DNA of 11,784 nucleotides from an uncultured Rhodospirillales bacterium (GTDB lineage: Bacteria; Pseudomonadota; Alphaproteobacteria; Acetobacterales; Acetobacteraceae): positions 1 through 11,784 of the forward strand of contig CAIMVB010000304.1 in assembly GCA_903844785.1 (NCBI GenBank), given 5' to 3'. Of this stretch, positions 1 to 9,102 are shown piece by piece. Position numbers and translations under genes: made by a program. Position 1 is the stretch's first letter, and each line of letters begins with the position of its first letter. The notes beneath the pieces were generated by a model. It saw nothing but the letters and a program-made list of their open reading frames with translations, did no database searches and was not told where the DNA came from.

Positions 1-375
1 GCGGCGCATGAGGTATTGGAAGCACCGCAACGCTTGGCCCTGGCACAGGCTGCCTTTCGCCGGTTTTTCCTGATTGTCTGGCATGCCATGCCGATTGTGC
101 TGCTGACCGGCTGGGCCTTGTTCTTCCTATGGCATGGCGGCTTCGGCGGCGCGCGCTGGAGCCTGCATCTGATGCATCTGCTCGGGCTGATTATGGGTTT
201 GGTATTTCTTGCGCTATTCTTCGGCCCATGGGCAGCCATGCGCCGGGCAATGGCCGCCAATGACCGTCCGGGCGCGGCGCGCGCCCTGGAAAGTATACGA
301 AAGCTTGTGCTGATGAATCTTGTTATGGGGCTGATCGTGGTCGCCTTTTCCGGCTTTGGGCGCATCGCGGGATGA
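1..375 (+). CDS. CopD-like integral membrane protein, 3' part (5' end outside window)
   Basis: The reading frame is open from the first base, so this is the C-terminal 124 residues of a longer protein. The TTG at base 16 is an internal Leu codon rather than a start. Three hydrophobic segments are visible, at about residues 21-43 (containing WHAMPIVLLTGWALFF), 54-77 and 102-122, separated by a short basic loop (residues about 79-101). The topology and the pattern of basic residues resemble small CopD-like inner-membrane proteins of proteobacteria, which are about 150-160 residues long. If so, one N-terminal helix is missing. The family's function is poorly defined; a copper link is only by name, and no metal-binding Cys/His cluster is visible here. 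The stop overlaps the next start as ATGA, so the downstream acetyltransferase gene is probably translationally coupled. The family call is moderate; that it is a membrane protein is secure. Confidence 0.75.
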   Translation, partial: AAHEVLEAPQRLALAQAAFRRFFLIVWHAMPIVLLTGWALFFLWHGGFGGARWSLHLMHLLGLIMGLVFLALFFGPWAAMRRAMAANDRPGAARALESIRKLVLMNLVMGLIVVAFSGFGRIAG

Positions 376-809
376 GTATTGCACTGAAGGACGGCATCCA
401 GATTGTTGAGGATGCCGCGCCGGAATTTGAAGCTGTTGCCGCCATTCAGCGCGGCTTGCATAATTTCAATCAGGAAACCGGCGGGCCTTATGACCGGGAA
501 CCGGTCACGCTGCTGGTGCAGGATGGCGATGGCAAGACGCTGGGCGGTTTGCTCGGCCTGACTTTCTGGGGCTGGCTGTTCATTGATTGGCTTTATCTGG
601 AACGCGGCATGCGCCGGCGCGGCATAGGCGAGGAATTGCTCCGCCGCGCGGAAGCCATTGGCCGCGAACGCGGCTGCACCAATGCCTATACGGATACTTT
701 CAGCTTCCAGGCGCCGAGTTTCTGGAAGCGCAATGGCTATACGGAGTTCGGCAAGCTGGAAGGCATGCCGGCAGGCCATGCGCGGGTGTGGTTGCGCAAG
801 ACCTTGTAG
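372..809 (+). CDS. GNAT family N-acetyltransferase
   Basis: This 145-residue protein has the size of a single GNAT domain. The acetyl-CoA pyrophosphate-binding motif A (R/Q-x-x-G-x-G/A) is visible as RRRGIG at residues 81-86, after a hydrophobic strand (FIDWLYLERGM, residues 70-80) and before the helix EELLRRAEAIGRERG. A C-terminal block, DTFSFQAPSFWKRNGY (residues 108-123), is the usual GNAT motif B region, where an aromatic residue contacts CoA. The family moves an acetyl group from acetyl-CoA to an amine; the substrate cannot be told from sequence. No signal peptide is present, so it should be cytoplasmic. The ATG overlaps the upstream stop codon (ATGA) and no strong Shine-Dalgarno precedes it, which points to coupling with the membrane protein gene. 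It ends six bases from the convergent Bug gene, leaving almost no room for a terminator. Confidence 0.9.
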   Translation: MSIALKDGIQIVEDAAPEFEAVAAIQRGLHNFNQETGGPYDREPVTLLVQDGDGKTLGGLLGLTFWGWLFIDWLYLERGMRRRGIGEELLRRAEAIGRERGCTNAYTDTFSFQAPSFWKRNGYTEFGKLEGMPAGHARVWLRKTL

Positions 810-815
810 GCGAAT

Positions 816-1784
816 TCATTCGACCTTGATGCCGGCCTTGGCCACAACATCGGCCCACATCGCAATCTCTCGCTTCAGTACCGCGTCGAATTCGGCGGGG
901 CTTTGGCCGCCAGGTTCGGTGCCCAATTCCAGGATGCGCTGCGTAACATCCGGCGCTGCAATGGCCGCCGCAAATGCCTCATGCCAAGCGGCCTGAAGCG
1001 CGGGTGGCGTGCGCGCGGGCAGAAAGGCCGCAACCCAGGTATCGGCTTCGAAGCCCGGCACGGTTTCCGCAACACTCGGCACCTCTCGAAAGGCGCGATT
1101 GCGCGTCAGTGATGTCACGGCAATGGGCCTGATCTGTCCGCCGCGCGCAAGGCCCGCAGAAGCTGTCATGGAATCAAAGCCAAGCTGGACATTGCCCGCA
1201 GCCAAATCCTGCAAGGCTGGGCCAGAGCCGCGATAGGGGATGAATTGGATATCAATCCCGGTAGTCAGGCGAAACAAGGTCGCGCCCAGATGCGGCCCAC
1301 CGCCGGGTGAACCCGCCGTGAAATTCAGCTTGCCCGGATTTGCCCGCGCATGGGCCAGCAATTCCGCGATATTGTGGATGGGCAGGCTTGGCGTGGTGGT
1401 GACCAGCAACGGCGTGCGCCCCAGCATGGTGATGGGCAGGAAGGCGCTTGGGATGTCAAAAGGCGTCTTGTCCTTATGCGTCGTCGGCAGGATGGAATGG
1501 GCCGAGGCATTGATCAGCACCGTATAACCATCGAGTGCGGCGCGGGCGACTTCGCCCATGCCGATCAGCCCGGAAGCGCCGGCGCGGTTTTCCACCACCA
1601 CCTGCCAGCCTTTTTGTTCGGTGATCTTGCGCGCCACCAACCGTCCCAGAATGTCGCTTGGCCCGCCAGGCGGAAAGGCGATGACGAAACGGATCGGCGC
1701 GGATGGGAAGGCGCCTTGCGCGCTGACAATGCCGGGCGCCATCAGCCCGGCTGCGAAAAGCCCTCGACGGGATAGGCCAGCCAT
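816..1784 (-). CDS. Bug/TctC-family periplasmic solute-binding protein (tripartite tricarboxylate transporter type)
   Basis: This 322-residue protein is full length for the Bug (Bordetella uptake gene) family, the extracytoplasmic receptors of TTT-type transporters. The N-terminus carries SRRGLF (residues 5-10), a hydrophobic stretch and a likely signal-peptidase site after VSA (residues 20-22), so export is probable, possibly by Tat. Family hallmarks are the first ligand loop FPPGGPSDILGR (37-48), VVENRAGASG (63-72), the glycine-rich loop TAGSPGGGPH (156-165) and IPYRGSGPALQDLAAGNV (182-199). Known ligands of the family are carboxylates such as tricarboxylates, dicarboxylates, nicotinate and amino acids; the ligand here is unknown. 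No TctA or TctB membrane subunits lie in the window, which is common because Bug genes are often orphans. The start is an ATG with the Shine-Dalgarno-like run AGGGGGA just upstream. It follows the isocitrate dehydrogenase gene by 81 bases on the same strand. Confidence 0.93.
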   Translation of the reverse strand: MAGLSRRGLFAAGLMAPGIVSAQGAFPSAPIRFVIAFPPGGPSDILGRLVARKITEQKGWQVVVENRAGASGLIGMGEVARAALDGYTVLINASAHSILPTTHKDKTPFDIPSAFLPITMLGRTPLLVTTTPSLPIHNIAELLAHARANPGKLNFTAGSPGGGPHLGATLFRLTTGIDIQFIPYRGSGPALQDLAAGNVQLGFDSMTASAGLARGGQIRPIAVTSLTRNRAFREVPSVAETVPGFEADTWVAAFLPARTPPALQAAWHEAFAAAIAAPDVTQRILELGTEPGGQSPAEFDAVLKREIAMWADVVAKAGIKVE

Positions 1785-1790
1785 GATCTT

Positions 1791-1812
1791 TCCCCCTGTT
1801 TACCAGGGAGGA
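1791..1812 (-). promoter_or_regulatory. Hairpin that can bury the Shine-Dalgarno of the Bug gene
   Basis: On the minus strand, TCCTCCCTG and CAGGGGGA flank the five-base loop GTAAA. They pair as five contiguous base pairs (CCCTG/CAGGG), extended by three more (TCC/GGA) if one U bulges. The right arm is the Shine-Dalgarno run of the Bug gene, ending about six bases before its ATG. The pairing is read directly from the sequence; a role in translational control is inference. Confidence 0.4.
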
Positions 1813-1817
1813 TGGCA

Positions 1818-1853
1818 CCCTTGCGCGACCCGATGCAATGGATTGCGCAAGGG
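1818..1853 (-). terminator. Inverted repeat downstream of isocitrate dehydrogenase (possible terminator or attenuator)
   Basis: Arms CCCTTGCGC and GCGCAAGGG are a perfect 9-bp inverted repeat separated by 18 bases. It lies 12 bases past the isocitrate dehydrogenase stop codon and 33 bases before the Bug start. No T-run follows on the transcribed strand, so it is not a standard intrinsic terminator. It could stabilise the icd mRNA 3' end or lower read-through into the Bug gene. The right arm also overlaps the 8-base palindrome TTGCGCAA, so competing folds are possible. Confidence 0.35.
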
Positions 1854-1865
1854 ATGGTTGAGGCG

Positions 1866-4097
<2,232 letters not shown>

Positions 4098-4237
4098 TCA
4101 ACCTTCCATAGCCTGGGCCGTTCGGGCCGCTTTGCGTGTTTTGGCAATCCGGCCGGGTTTGTCGCACCAGGGGGGGCGAAGGGCAAGTGGGTGGTGGGGC
4201 ATGAGCGGCTTCCACCAGGGGTTTTGTCCCGCCCCTT

Positions 4238-5230
4238 TTAACGATCCCCGTAACCATTGGGATGCGCTTCCCGCCAGGCCCAGGCGGTGCGGACAATGGC
4301 GTCAATATCGCCAAAGCGGGGTGACCAGCCGGTCTCGGCGCGCAGTTTTTCGCTCGCCGCCACCAGGATGGCGGGGTCACCTGGGCGGCGAGGGCCGATG
4401 CTGTGCGGCACGGTGCGGCCGCTCACGCGCGCTATCGCATCCAGCACCTGCTTCACGGAATGGCCTTCGCCATTGCCGATATTGTAGCGGCAGGAACCAT
4501 GGGTCTCTAACCGCCCAAGCACGCGCAGATGTGCATCCGCGAGATCGGTTACATGCACGTAATCGCGAATACAGGTGCCATCGGGCGTTGGGTAATCATC
4601 GCCAAACACCGTCAGCGCCGGGCGCCGACCAAGGGCCGCATCAATCGCGAGCGGTACAAGATGGGTTTCGGGGTTGTGATCCTCCCCCGCGCGGCCGGCG
4701 GGGTCTGATCCGGCGGCGTTGAAGTAACGCAGCGCTGCATAGCGCAGGCCATGGATACGCTCGGCCCAGGCGAGCGCGGTTTCCACCATCAGCTTGCTTT
4801 CGCCGTAAGGATTGCCAGGGGAGACCGGGCAATCCTCATCAATCGGTATGCGGGCTGGGTTGCCGAATAGCGCGGCCGTGGAAGAAAGGACGAAGCGCAA
4901 GCAACCGGCTTCAATGGCGGCTTCAATCAGGCGCACACTATTGCCCAGGTTTTCCGCCATGTAATGCATGGGCGCCTTCATGCTTTCCCCCACCAGAGAA
5001 AGGGCTGCGAAATGCAGCACGGCATCAAAGCGCCAATTGGCAAAAACGCGCTTCAATTCGGCACCATCGGCCAGTGGCGCCTGCACCAAGGTGGCGGCCG
5101 CGGGCACGGCGGCGCGGTGGCCTTGGCTGAGATCATCCAGCACCACCACCTCATCACCGCGATCAAGCAGTGCCAGCACCGCATGGCTGCCGACAAAACC
5201 CGCCCCGCCTGTCACCAGATACCGCGCCAT
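4238..5230 (-). CDS. galE: UDP-glucose 4-epimerase
   Basis: This enzyme interconverts UDP-glucose and UDP-galactose with tightly bound NAD, supplying galactose for envelope polysaccharides. The 330-residue extended-SDR fold shows the NAD-binding TGGAGFVG (residues 7-14), an acidic end of strand 2 (LDDLSQGH, 31-38), and NAENLG-like MAENLG at 91-96. The catalytic residues are T118 (in SSTAALFG, where the E. coli enzyme has Ser124), Y142 and K146 (YGESK). FNAAGSDP (170-177) and the C-terminal RRPGDPA (281-287) are the usual sugar-nucleotide contacts. At the position of E. coli Tyr299, which bars N-acetylated sugars, the alignment by eye gives Ile288, so UDP-GlcNAc/GalNAc use cannot be judged. 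It begins 29 bases after the L,D-transpeptidase stop, probably in one transcript. The ATG follows a GGGGTAGGA run. Confidence 0.95.
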   Translation of the reverse strand: MARYLVTGGAGFVGSHAVLALLDRGDEVVVLDDLSQGHRAAVPAAATLVQAPLADGAELKRVFANWRFDAVLHFAALSLVGESMKAPMHYMAENLGNSVRLIEAAIEAGCLRFVLSSTAALFGNPARIPIDEDCPVSPGNPYGESKLMVETALAWAERIHGLRYAALRYFNAAGSDPAGRAGEDHNPETHLVPLAIDAALGRRPALTVFGDDYPTPDGTCIRDYVHVTDLADAHLRVLGRLETHGSCRYNIGNGEGHSVKQVLDAIARVSGRTVPHSIGPRRPGDPAILVAASEKLRAETGWSPRFGDIDAIVRTAWAWREAHPNGYGDR

Positions 5231-5259
5231 ATCCTACCCCTGCCCTAACTTCCGCTTGC

Positions 5260-6768
5260 TCAGGGCCGGGAAGATGCCTCGGCCAGCCTTTCACTGCGCG
5301 GCGCATCCAACGCGCGGAGATAGGCGGCATCAAGGCCGTAGATATCCCGGCGCATGACTACAGATCCCGCTTCAACCAGGACCGTGTCATAATGAAGGCG
5401 CACCGGGATTGGCCGCGCGAGCGCAACACCCTGTGTAGCACCGCTTTCCAGCACGCGATCAAATCTTTCGCGACCCCAGGCTGGCATGCCGTTGAAGGCT
5501 TCCGCCAATAAATCCATCGGGCGTTCCAGGCGAATGCAGCCGGATGAAAAGGCGCGATCCGGACGGCGGAACAAATGCCGGTCCGGCGTGTCATGCATGA
5601 AAATATCATCGCGGTTCGGCATGACGAATTTCAGCTTACCAAGCGCATTCGCCTCACCAGGGTCCTGGCGAATGATGAAGGGGAAGCGATCCTTGGAATA
5701 GGCGCTGAAATCCACCGTGGTGGCATCAATTTCCGTGAGTTCGCCATCAATGCGCTGATAAAGCCGATAGCCCATGGCCTGCATACGCGCCGGGTCTCGG
5801 CGGAAGCGCGGCAGCAAATCTTCCCGTGCATTACGGTCCGGCACACCCCAGGGCGGGTTGAATTGCACCGCGACCAGGCGGACATCCAGCATGGGTGTCT
5901 GCCGATCAGGCCGGCCCACCACTACTGCCATATCCAGAACCACACGCCCCGCTTCCGCCAGCTTCAGGCGGGAATCGGGGATATTCACATCAATGCGCCG
6001 TTCAGCGCCGGGGGCAGCCAAGCCGCGCCGCATATCAAGTGCTACGCGCAATTGGCCGATTTTGGCTTCAATGGGCGTGTTCAAAGCGGCCCAACTCAGC
6101 CGCCCAATGCGGCCATCGGCTTCCAGCCCTTCTTCCGCCTGGAAACGCCGGACAGCGGCTTGCAGGCGCGCATCATAAACTGTGCTTTCCGCCGCCGCGC
6201 CACGCAGCACTTCCGGGTCCTGCACGGCCAGCCTGGCGCGCAGTTGTGGCACGCGCGCCGCATCCTGCGTCCCCGGTTCCAAAGTGCTGGTCAGATTACC
6301 TTCAATCAGCGGCCAGCCACCGCGCACCGCAATGGCCCTGAAACGCGCGAGTTCGGCCTTGATCGGGGCCGCATCCGCATGCAGCGCGGCCGCTTGTTCA
6401 ATCACGCTCGCCGGGTCTGCGCTGGCGAAAAGCCGTTCGCGCCACGCGGGGAAATCGGCACGCGCTGGATCGCGCCTGATATCCACGCGCCCCGGCAGGG
6501 CAGCAACGCGCCCCAGCACCAAATCGCGCAACGCCAATTCCGCGCGCGCCATCAACGCCTCACGATCCCTGAGCGCTGCGCCAGATGGTAGATCGTAATG
6601 GCGCGGGTCCAGCCCATCATCGCCCAGCGACTCAAGCCGCGCAGCAAGACGCCCCAAGGCGCCTTGAGTTGCAGCTGAGGCTAGGTGCGGCCACAAGAGC
6701 CCCAAAGGGCTTGCCGCAGCCAGCGCCAATAACCCCCTACGTGTCACGAATCGGGACCAAATGACCAT
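5260..6768 (-). CDS. Exported L,D-transpeptidase with YkuD domain (YcbB/LdtD type)
   Basis: This class makes 3-3 cross-links between meso-diaminopimelate residues in peptidoglycan, or attaches proteins to it, in the periplasm. From the ATG at 6768 the protein has 502 residues. The N-terminus has a twin arginine (TRRGLLAL, residues 9-16), a hydrophobic core and a likely signal-peptidase site after ASA (30-32). A helical region follows, then a peptidoglycan-binding-like segment around 185-231 (RLQAAVRRFQAEEGLEADGRIG). The YkuD catalytic domain runs from about 258 to 425, with H392 in HDTP and nucleophile C411 in SSGCIRLERP. PPWGVP (305-310) is typical of the YcbB subgroup. It is somewhat shorter than E. 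coli LdtD (about 615 residues). A TTG three codons upstream (6777) is an alternative start; neither start has a clear Shine-Dalgarno. It lies 29 bases upstream of galE, consistent with a cell-envelope transcript. Confidence 0.92.
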   Translation of the reverse strand: MVIWSRFVTRRGLLALAAASPLGLLWPHLASAATQGALGRLAARLESLGDDGLDPRHYDLPSGAALRDREALMARAELALRDLVLGRVAALPGRVDIRRDPARADFPAWRERLFASADPASVIEQAAALHADAAPIKAELARFRAIAVRGGWPLIEGNLTSTLEPGTQDAARVPQLRARLAVQDPEVLRGAAAESTVYDARLQAAVRRFQAEEGLEADGRIGRLSWAALNTPIEAKIGQLRVALDMRRGLAAPGAERRIDVNIPDSRLKLAEAGRVVLDMAVVVGRPDRQTPMLDVRLVAVQFNPPWGVPDRNAREDLLPRFRRDPARMQAMGYRLYQRIDGELTEIDATTVDFSAYSKDRFPFIIRQDPGEANALGKLKFVMPNRDDIFMHDTPDRHLFRRPDRAFSSGCIRLERPMDLLAEAFNGMPAWGRERFDRVLESGATQGVALARPIPVRLHYDTVLVEAGSVVMRRDIYGLDAAYLRALDAPRSERLAEASSRP

Positions 6769-6776
6769 TCGTAACA

Positions 6777-6804
6777 ATTAGCGTTCTGACGCAGCCCGGT
6801 GCAA
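6777..6804 (-). promoter_or_regulatory. Candidate promoter for the L,D-transpeptidase gene
   Basis: On the minus strand TTGCAC (6804-6799) and GCTAAT (6782-6777) are separated by 16 bases and match the sigma-70 -35 and -10 consensus partly (-10: four of six). The -10 box ends eight bases before the ATG at 6768, so transcription would begin at or very near the start codon. This agrees with the lack of a Shine-Dalgarno. It is a weak match and could be chance. Confidence 0.25.
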
Positions 6805-6852
6805 TTTTATCTGCCGGATTTGTCCAGAATGCCGCTTAAGAAGCAGGCGCCA

Positions 6853-7602
6853 TCAGCGCCCGCCGCCCACCTGCAAACAGGCCGAGGTCACATAGGAAGC
6901 AGCGTCTGATGCCAGGAACAGAATGCATTCCGCCACTTCTTCTGGCTTGCCGGGCCGGCCCATGGGCACGAGCGGCCCAAGCCGCGCGAGCCGATCCGGC
7001 GCGCCGCCACGGGCATGGATTTCGGTTTCAATCAGGCCGGGGTTCACCGCATTCACCCGCATGCCTTCCTGCGCCACTTCACGCGCCAAGCCGATGGTGA
7101 GCGTATCCACCGCCGCCTTGCTGGCCGCGTAATGGACATATTCGCCCGCGCTGCCGAGTTCTGACGCGCGAGAGGAAACATTCACAATCGCGCCCCCCTT
7201 GCCGCCGTGTTTGGTGGACATGCGCTTCACCGCTTCACGGCAGAACATGGCAAGGCCGGTGACATTGGCGCCCATGGTATTCGCCCAGCCGGCATGGGTG
7301 ATGGTCTCAAGCCGCCCGCGCGGGCCGGTGCCGCCGGCATTATTCACCAGCACATCCACCCGCCCGAACTGCGCCATCACGGCATCAAAAACGCCGATGG
7401 CATGCGCCTCATCCTCGACCGAGCCTTGCAACAGCAGCACCTTAGCGCCGGCGGCTTCGCAATCATGCTTAACGGCTTCGGCGCTGGCGCTATCCTTCTG
7501 ATAGGTGAGGCAAAGATCATAGCCGCGCGCAGCGGCCATACGCGCGGTGGCCGCGCCAATGCCGCGCCCCGCACCGGTGATGATCATAAGTTTTCGTGAC
7601 AT
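6853..7602 (-). CDS. SDR-family NAD(P)-dependent oxidoreductase
   Basis: This 249-residue classical short-chain dehydrogenase/reductase is full length. The cofactor motif TGAGRGIG is at residues 9-16, NNAG at 87-90, and the catalytic set is N113 (ANVTG), S143/S144 (NVSS), Y158 and K162 (YAASK). NPGLIETE (187-194) follows the active site as usual. Strand 2 ends in LTYQKDS with no acidic residue, which fits NADP(H) better than NAD(H). The C-terminus is the short LQVGGGR form. The substrate cannot be deduced; relatives are annotated as glucose dehydrogenase-like or FabG-like. The ATG has AGGGGG about eight bases upstream. It is divergent from the amidase operon across a 96-base gap and is followed after 84 bases by the transpeptidase gene. 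It may belong functionally with the divergent catabolic operon, but that is only inferred. Confidence 0.9.
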   Translation of the reverse strand: MSRKLMIITGAGRGIGAATARMAAARGYDLCLTYQKDSASAEAVKHDCEAAGAKVLLLQGSVEDEAHAIGVFDAVMAQFGRVDVLVNNAGGTGPRGRLETITHAGWANTMGANVTGLAMFCREAVKRMSTKHGGKGGAIVNVSSRASELGSAGEYVHYAASKAAVDTLTIGLAREVAQEGMRVNAVNPGLIETEIHARGGAPDRLARLGPLVPMGRPGKPEEVAECILFLASDAASYVTSACLQVGGGR

Positions 7603-7686
7603 GGGCCGCCCCCTTTGTTTTCAGCGCCTTTATGGCATGGGAAATCGGGCTTGCCGATCCCTGCACGGCGGGTGAGCATCCGGCTC

Positions 7687-7692
7687 AGGAGG
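7687..7692 (+). promoter_or_regulatory. Consensus Shine-Dalgarno that sets the amidase start
   Basis: A full AGGAGG lies six bases before the ATG at 7699. It favours that start over the in-frame TTG at 7615, which would add 28 residues of unconserved-looking sequence and has no ribosome-binding site. Confidence 0.85.
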
Positions 7693-7698
7693 CCCGCT

Positions 7699-9093
7699 AT
7701 GACACATTATTCCCCAGCCAGCTTCAAGCCGCTCACTTTCCATGATGCCGTGCCGCGCTTCCTGGCCGGGCGGGAGACGCCGCGGGATTATCTAGAAGCC
7801 TGCCTCGCCACCATCGCGGCGCGGGAGCCGGAAGTGATGGCCTTCGCCTTCCTGAACGCAGCGGGTGCGCGGGAAGCGGCCGATGCTGCAACTGCCCGCT
7901 ACCGCGCCGGAGCGCCATTATCGCCCATTGATGGGATGCCGATGGGCATCAAGGATTTGATCGAAACGCGCGATATGCCAACGGAAATGGGCAGCGCCTT
8001 CTATAAGGGCAATCGCCCCGGCAGGGATTCAGCCCTGGTGCAGGCCTTGCGCGCTGCCGGGGCGGTGATTGTCGGCAAGACCGTGACGACAGAACTCGGC
8101 ATGTCGCATCCGGGGCCGACGCGCCACCCCTTTGATCTGCGGCGCACGCCGGGTGGGTCCTCCTCGGGCTCCGGTGCCGTGATTTCAGCGCGGATGCTGC
8201 CGGCGGCGATTGGCACACAGGTGCTGGGCAGCGTGATCCGGCCCGCTTCCTTCAATGCGAATTGGGCGCTGAAGCCAACGCAAGGCGCGCTCAATCGTGG
8301 CGAAAGGCAGGGCTATAGCCAATCCACGGTTGGTGTGCATGCCGGTTGCGCGGAAGATATGTGGGCAGTTGCGGTGGAAATCGCCAAGCGCGTTGGTGGC
8401 GACCCTGGTGAACCTGGGCTGTATTTTACGGGAGAGGCAACGCCGCCACCCTTCAAACCGCGCCGGCTTGCCGTGCTGGAAACGGAAGGCTGGCCGGAAG
8501 CGGAACCGCGCGCCATCGCCGCGCTTGAGCAGGCTATTGCGGCCATCCGTGCCGAAGGCGTGACTGTGATCCGCCGCGCGGATCATCCGCTTCTGGAAGC
8601 GCTGGAACAAAGGCTTTTGGATGCAATGGCGCTGGCGCGCGATGTCTGCGCTTACGAAAGCGCCTGGTCGGTTGCGAATATGATGGCGAAAAACCCCGAT
8701 GCACTGAGTGACAGCTTGAAGGGCCGCTTTGAACTTGGCTGTTCCATTACGCTGGAACAATACCGGATGCGGCTATTGCAGCGGGAGGATATGCGCCGCG
8801 CTCAGGCGGCGCTGGCGGGTGAAGTGGATGGATTTATTGGTCTTGCCGCTTGCGGCCCGGCGCCTTTGCCTGGCGATACCGGCGGTTCGACCAATCGGAT
8901 TTTGCACACCACTGGTAACCCCATCATGAATACCGCGAGTTCCGGGCTTGGCTGCCCGGTGGTGACGGTGCCGATCATGGCGGTGGAGGCCATGCCGCTT
9001 GGCCTTGCCGTGACGGGCCAGCCCCATCAGGATGAACGCACCGCGGCCATTGCGCGTTGGATTGCCGCGACCATCCCGCCCATCAGCCTTTGA
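7699..9093 (+). CDS. Amidase-signature family hydrolase
   Basis: This 464-residue protein belongs to the amidase signature family, which hydrolyses amide bonds with a Lys-cisSer-Ser triad. The triad is visible as K85 (GIKDLIE), S154 (first Ser of PGGSSSGSG) and nucleophile S178 (LGSVIRPAS). The 24-residue gap between the two serines equals that of mammalian FAAH (Ser217/Ser241). The residues before the nucleophile are TQVLGS, where the usual form is TQTGGS or TQTAGS, so an oxyanion-hole glycine is replaced by L176. A downstream block, KPTQGALNRGERQGYSQS (192-209), replaces the usual KPTFGRV region, suggesting a distinct subfamily of unknown substrate. There is no signal peptide, so it is cytoplasmic. 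The start is fixed by the AGGAGG at 7687. It is the first gene of a three-gene unit; its TGA is part of the Shine-Dalgarno region of the next gene. Confidence 0.93.
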   Translation: MTHYSPASFKPLTFHDAVPRFLAGRETPRDYLEACLATIAAREPEVMAFAFLNAAGAREAADAATARYRAGAPLSPIDGMPMGIKDLIETRDMPTEMGSAFYKGNRPGRDSALVQALRAAGAVIVGKTVTTELGMSHPGPTRHPFDLRRTPGGSSSGSGAVISARMLPAAIGTQVLGSVIRPASFNANWALKPTQGALNRGERQGYSQSTVGVHAGCAEDMWAVAVEIAKRVGGDPGEPGLYFTGEATPPPFKPRRLAVLETEGWPEAEPRAIAALEQAIAAIRAEGVTVIRRADHPLLEALEQRLLDAMALARDVCAYESAWSVANMMAKNPDALSDSLKGRFELGCSITLEQYRMRLLQREDMRRAQAALAGEVDGFIGLAACGPAPLPGDTGGSTNRILHTTGNPIMNTASSGLGCPVVTVPIMAVEAMPLGLAVTGQPHQDERTAAIARWIAATIPPISL

Positions 9094-9102
9094 GGAGCCG
9101 CC

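Noticed and set aside
4217..4240. AGGGG/CCCCT hairpin followed by TTTT on the plus strand just past galE
   Set aside because: It looks like an intrinsic terminator only on the plus strand, where no gene is upstream. For galE on the minus strand there is no T-run, and five base pairs with a 10-base loop is weak.
5575..6591. Long open frame (338 codons) on the plus strand opposite the L,D-transpeptidase gene
   Set aside because: It is a GC-bias mirror of the real gene: rich in Arg, Pro, Ala and His, with no recognisable domain or ribosome-binding site.
7615..7698. Upstream TTG start for the amidase, adding 28 residues
   Set aside because: The added residues have no family similarity that I can see, and AGGAGG at 7687 points to the ATG at 7699.
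7603..7698. Divergent promoter region between the SDR gene and the amidase operon
   Set aside because: A promoter is expected here, but I found no -35/-10 pair or operator palindrome good enough to mark. No regulator gene is adjacent.
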